Shown here: in pieces, positions 61,322-64,000 of the stretch
Layout: each line of letters begins with the position of its first letter
Position numbering within the stretch: position 1 is the first letter of the stretch
Source: DAHUXD01 sp963736455
GTDB taxonomy: Bacteria > Acidobacteriota > Thermoanaerobaculia > UBA5066 > Gp7-AA6
Assembly (NCBI GenBank): GCA_963736455.1
Contig: CAVTON010000002.1
Span: 1 to 64,000 of the forward strand
Reading direction: 5' to 3'
Length of the DNA: 64,000 nucleotides
Notes under the pieces: generated by a model
Seen by the model: only the letters and a program-made list of their open reading frames with translations
Told to the model about the DNA's origin: nothing
Databases searched by the model: none
Position numbers and translations under genes: made by a program

Positions 61322-62555
61322 TTCCGGCCGCGTCGGCGAGCGGCGTCTCGGCGGCAACGTGGCGCGAGGGCTCGGGCAATCGGAGGAACATCGCGGCCGC
61401 GAGCGCGCCGAGCACGAAGGTGAGGCCCCAGAGCAGCCGCGCTCCCGCGCGCTCGAGGACGACCGTGCCCGCCCACGGCCCGACGGCGAATCCCACCGAG
61501 AACATCATCGTGTAGAGACCGCTGTACTCTCCGCGCCGCGCCGACGGGGCGATGTCGGTGGCATACGCCGCCGACGCCGGGAAGAACAGCATCTCGCCGA
61601 AGGTCCAGACCACGACGGTCGCCGCGAGCCCGGGGACGCTGCGCGCGAAGGCCATGCCGCCGAAGCCGGCCCCGGACAGGAGCGCTCCGAGGGCGAGCGT
61701 GCGGCGGTGCGACCAGTGGCTCGTGACGGCGTTCAGCGGCACCTCGACGAGAACGATCAACAGGCAGTTCAGCGAGAAGAGGAGCCCGAAGGTCCGGGGC
61801 GACAGGCCGAGGTCCCGGACGATGAAGAGGGGCATCGACGAGATGTGTTGAAAGAACACGACGACGACGGGAAGGACGCTCGCGAGGAAGAAGAGAAAGC
61901 GCGGGTCGGCGTGCGCCGCCGTCGAGAGCCGCAGGCGCGTGGCGGTCGTCGGCGCCGGGCCCGGCTCGCCGGCCGGGCGGGAGGCGAGCGTGATCCCGGA
62001 GAAGGCGAGCACGGCCCCGGCGGCGAGCGACGTCGCGCCGTCGGCGAGGAACAGGTAGCGAAACGAGATCGTCGCGAGAATTCCTCCGACGGCGGGCCCG
62101 ATGGCCATGCCCAGGTTGATCGCGAGCCGGTAGACCGAGAAGGCCGACTTGCGGCGCGAGGGTTCGACGGCCTCGCCGAAGAAGGACATCGCGGCCGGAC
62201 GGAAGGCCTCGGTGAGCATCGCCAGCGTGATCGTCGCCGCGACGACGGCGGGAAGGCTCCGAGCGAGGGGATACAGGAGAAGCATGCCACCCGAGAGAAA
62301 GAGCGAGACGCGCATCAGCGGCACCGAGCCGAAGCGATCGGCGAGCCGCCCGGCGAGAGGGCCCGCGACGATCGCCCCGACGCCGTAGAGAAAGAGGACG
62401 AAGCCCGCCCGCTCGGGCGAATAGCCCCGGTCGTGCGTCAGGAAGAGGACGAGGAACGAGAGCACCATCGAGCCCGAGCGGTTCACGAGCGTCGAGGCGA
62501 AGACGATCCAGACCGGCCGAGGCAGGCCCCTGAGCGCCTTCCAGTATTTCCACAT
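61293..62555 (-). CDS. MFS transporter
   Basis: A 420-aa inner-membrane protein with 12 predicted helices in two halves. The loop 2-3 motif of the major facilitator superfamily is visible as GRLADRFGSVPLM (about 72-84), with a related element in the second half (SHWSHRRTLALG). The pattern is that of drug/H+ antiporters of the DHA1 (MdtH-like) group, but the substrate is unknown. The Pro-rich C-terminal tail is encoded by DNA overlapping the end of the convergent kinase by 29 nt. Upstream is the small membrane protein/trxB pair on the same strand. Confidence 0.9.
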   Translation of the reverse strand: MWKYWKALRGLPRPVWIVFASTLVNRSGSMVLSFLVLFLTHDRGYSPERAGFVLFLYGVGAIVAGPLAGRLADRFGSVPLMRVSLFLSGGMLLLYPLARSLPAVVAATITLAMLTEAFRPAAMSFFGEAVEPSRRKSAFSVYRLAINLGMAIGPAVGGILATISFRYLFLADGATSLAAGAVLAFSGITLASRPAGEPGPAPTTATRLRLSTAAHADPRFLFFLASVLPVVVVFFQHISSMPLFIVRDLGLSPRTFGLLFSLNCLLIVLVEVPLNAVTSHWSHRRTLALGALLSGAGFGGMAFARSVPGLAATVVVWTFGEMLFFPASAAYATDIAPSARRGEYSGLYTMMFSVGFAVGPWAGTVVLERAGARLLWGLTFVLGALAAAMFLRLPEPSRHVAAETPLADAAGTIAPPPEPS

Positions 62556-62595
62556 CGGTCCGGAGGTTGTTACGGGCGAATCGCCGTCCGAGTTC

Positions 62596-62754
62596 TCAGA
62601 GCCTCCTCAGCAAGGCGGCCGCGATCCAGGCGAGCAGTGCCAGGGCAGCCATGAACCCGAGGACGTAGAAGAGGATCGCGGCAAACGACGCTCGGCGGGG
62701 ATCTCCGTCCGGCTCCGGCGGCGTCTCCGCCGGACCGTTCTCGTCCTCATCCAT
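62596..62754 (-). CDS. small single-pass membrane protein
   Basis: A 52-aa protein. An acidic, Pro-rich N-terminus (MDEDENGPAETPPEPDGDP) is followed by RR and one membrane helix (FAAILFYVLGFMAALALLAWIAAALL), ending RRL. The charge pattern (acidic tail, helix, basic end) fits a real small membrane protein. Its ATG at 62754 lies within the last codons of trxB (8-nt overlap), so it is translationally coupled. Function unknown; it might help or anchor a membrane partner. Confidence 0.55.
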   Translation of the reverse strand: MDEDENGPAETPPEPDGDPRRASFAAILFYVLGFMAALALLAWIAAALLRRL

Positions 62755-63697
62755 GGATGCCGCGCGACGCGAGCCACCGTTCCGCGTCGATCGCGGCCTT
62801 GCATCCCTCGCCCGCGGCGGACACCGCCTGGCGATAGGTCGGATCGGCGACGTCGCCGGCGGCGAAGACTCCCTCCACCGAGGTCGCGGTCGAAGGGTGC
62901 CTGATCCTGACGTAGCCGACGTCGTTCAACGCCAGCTTGCCGCGGAAGATCGCGGTGTTGGGGGAGTGGCCGATCGCGACGAACACGCCCTGCGTCGCGA
63001 AGGGCGTCTTCTCGCCCGTCCGCGTGTCCTCGAGCGTCACGCCCGCCACTCCGCCGGGCCCTCCCTGGATGTCCGCGACGGTCGCGTTCAGCTTCCACTC
63101 AATCTTCGGATTCAGGCGCGCGCGGTCGAGCATGATCCGCGAAGCGCGAAACTCCTCGCGGCGGTGAACCACCGTGACCTTCGAGGCGAACTTCGTCAGA
63201 AAGGTCGCCTCCTCCATCGCGGTGTCGCCGCCGCCCACGACGACGACCTCCTTGCCCTTGAAGAAGAAGCCGTCGCAGGTCGCGCAGGCCGACACGCCGT
63301 GGCCCATGAGCATCTTCTCCGACTCGATGCCGAGGAGCTTCGCCGAGGCGCCGGAGGAGACGATGACGGCGTCGGCGGTGATCGTGCTGGCGGCGTCGAG
63401 GACGAGCGTGAAGGGCGGCCGCGTGAAGTCCACCTCGGTCACCGTGTCGAGAACGACTTCGGTGCCGAAGCGCTTGGCCTGCTCGCGAAAGATCTCCATG
63501 AGCTCCGGTCCCTGGATGCCGTCCCGGAAGCCGGGATAGTTCTCGACCTCGGTGGTGATCGTGAGCTGGCCGCCGGGCTGCGGTCCCTCGAAGATGACGG
63601 GAAAGAGCTCGGCCCGCGAGGCGTACAGGGCGGCGGTCCACCCGGCGGGGCCGGAACCGATGATCGCGATGCGGTAGTGCGTCTTGGTGGGTGCCAT
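62747..63697 (-). CDS. trxB: thioredoxin reductase
   Basis: A 316-aa low-molecular-weight thioredoxin reductase: NADPH reduces thioredoxin through FAD and a disulfide. FAD motif GSGPAGWTAALYA (about 13-25), GGQLTITTEVENYPGF, redox-active Cys138-Ala-Thr-Cys141, NADPH motif GGGDTAMEEA (about 155-164), and second FAD motif VFAAGDVADP near the C-terminus. Full length for the family. ATG at 63697; a TATTCT box 9 nt upstream suggests a leaderless transcript. It overlaps a small membrane-protein gene at its 3' end and is divergent from an aminotransferase gene. Confidence 0.97.
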   Translation of the reverse strand: MAPTKTHYRIAIIGSGPAGWTAALYASRAELFPVIFEGPQPGGQLTITTEVENYPGFRDGIQGPELMEIFREQAKRFGTEVVLDTVTEVDFTRPPFTLVLDAASTITADAVIVSSGASAKLLGIESEKMLMGHGVSACATCDGFFFKGKEVVVVGGGDTAMEEATFLTKFASKVTVVHRREEFRASRIMLDRARLNPKIEWKLNATVADIQGGPGGVAGVTLEDTRTGEKTPFATQGVFVAIGHSPNTAIFRGKLALNDVGYVRIRHPSTATSVEGVFAAGDVADPTYRQAVSAAGEGCKAAIDAERWLASRGIHG

Positions 63698-63706
63698 GGC
63701 GCGGGG

Positions 63707-63712
63707 AGAATA
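63707..63712 (-). promoter_or_regulatory. -10-like hexamer TATTCT of trxB, leaderless type
   Basis: On the minus strand TATTCT ends 9 nt before the trxB ATG; the 59-nt divergent gap also holds the TACAAT box of the aminotransferase gene. Confidence 0.5.
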
Positions 63713-63742
63713 TCAGCGGGACGAACGGTCGCGCGAGACCGA

Positions 63743-63748
63743 TACAAT
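63743..63748 (+). promoter_or_regulatory. -10-like hexamer TACAAT, leaderless type
   Basis: TACAAT ends 8 nt before the ATG at 63757; there is no ribosome-binding site between them. Confidence 0.5.
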
Positions 63749-63756
63749 CCGCGCCG

Positions 63757-64000
63757 ATGCGCCCGGCGCTCTCCTCGAGGCTCGCGAGCTTCGGCACGAC
63801 GATCTTCACCGAGATGACGCGCCTCGCGAACGAGCACGGCGCGATCAATCTCTCGCAGGGCTTCCCCGACTTCGACGGTCCCGAATTCGTCAAGGACGCC
63901 GCGATCGCGGCGATCCGGGCGGGCCATGGACAATACGCCCGCATGACGGGGTTGCCCGAGCTCCATCGCGCCCTGGCCGCGAAGTACCGCCGCGACTGGG
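63757..64000 (+). CDS. PLP-dependent class I/II aminotransferase (5' part)
   Basis: The first 81 codons of an aminotransferase that runs off the window. FGTTIFTEMTRLANEHGAINLSQGFPDF and the later GHGQYARMTGLPELHRALA are the N-terminal signature of fold-type I aminotransferases of the methionine/kynurenine (YbdL/KAT-like) group, where this region contacts substrate and the partner subunit. The PLP-binding Lys lies beyond the window, so activity cannot be judged. The start is at ATG 63757 just after a -10-like box. Confidence 0.88.
   Translation, partial: MRPALSSRLASFGTTIFTEMTRLANEHGAINLSQGFPDFDGPEFVKDAAIAAIRAGHGQYARMTGLPELHRALAAKYRRDW

Noticed and set aside
1..64000. CRISPR arrays, rRNA genes, insertion sequences, prophage genes
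   Set aside because: No regularly spaced direct repeats, rRNA motifs, transposase, integrase or phage structural proteins were recognised.

Overview
The window is GC-rich, gene-dense DNA from a Gram-negative (two-membrane) bacterium. It carries RND efflux pumps with a TolC-type exit duct, a DUF481-type outer-membrane protein and lipoproteins. The best guess is Acidobacteriota, possibly the Thermoanaerobaculia. The reasons are the expansion of Hanks-type kinases fused to TolB/PD40-like propellers, cysteine-containing SLH repeats (GCGxGxYCPD), DUF4136 lipoproteins and the overall gene mix. No ribosomal marker is present, so the assignment is an inference.

Region 1 (1-25110) is a kinase array. 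Four serine/threonine kinases stand head to tail (54-10767). A small nucleotidyltransferase module follows (10805-12019), then a fifth kinase, ispG on the opposite strand, an RHH-MNT/HEPN toxin-antitoxin pair, and a tightly coupled run of kinase, broken kinase, kinase and secreted M28 peptidase. Nearly every kinase has a cytoplasmic catalytic domain, one membrane helix near residue 310 and a C-terminal propeller expected in the periplasm, so each looks like a one-piece transmembrane sensor.

Region 2 (25175-30981) holds a cytochrome P450, two coupled DUF4136 lipoproteins, a DinB-like protein, an exported beta-carbonic anhydrase, a small zinc-ribbon protein, a polytopic membrane protein without a proper 3' end, and tRNA-Lys(UUU).

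Region 3 (30982-36079) is an accessory patch. It has an intact SLH-domain secreted protein followed by a decayed SLH fragment with an in-frame TAG, an operon of three zinc-ribbon proteins plus a fourth divergent one, an alpha/beta hydrolase and a small membrane protein.

Region 4 (36276-41919) has a double-domain KaiC/RAD55-like ATPase overlapping a hybrid histidine kinase, then a secreted propeller protein with a CehA/McbA-type PHP metallohydrolase domain.

Region 5 (41948-53540) is an RND efflux operon (outer-membrane factor, periplasmic adaptor, two pump genes). The two pumps share a 678-bp near-identical core and are separated by inverted-repeat elements. A ClC transporter and a DUF481 protein follow on the other strand.

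Region 6 (53586-64000) has three more kinases (one frameshifted, one with TPRs instead of a propeller), an MFS transporter, a 52-residue membrane protein, thioredoxin reductase trxB and the start of an aminotransferase gene.

Two patterns run through the window. Nine gene starts have a TANNNT -10-like hexamer only 6-9 nt upstream, which suggests leaderless transcripts. Paralogous tracts (kinases 2/3 and the RND pair) show signs of gene conversion. Two kinases carry a single-base frameshift at nearly the same place in the last part of the propeller.
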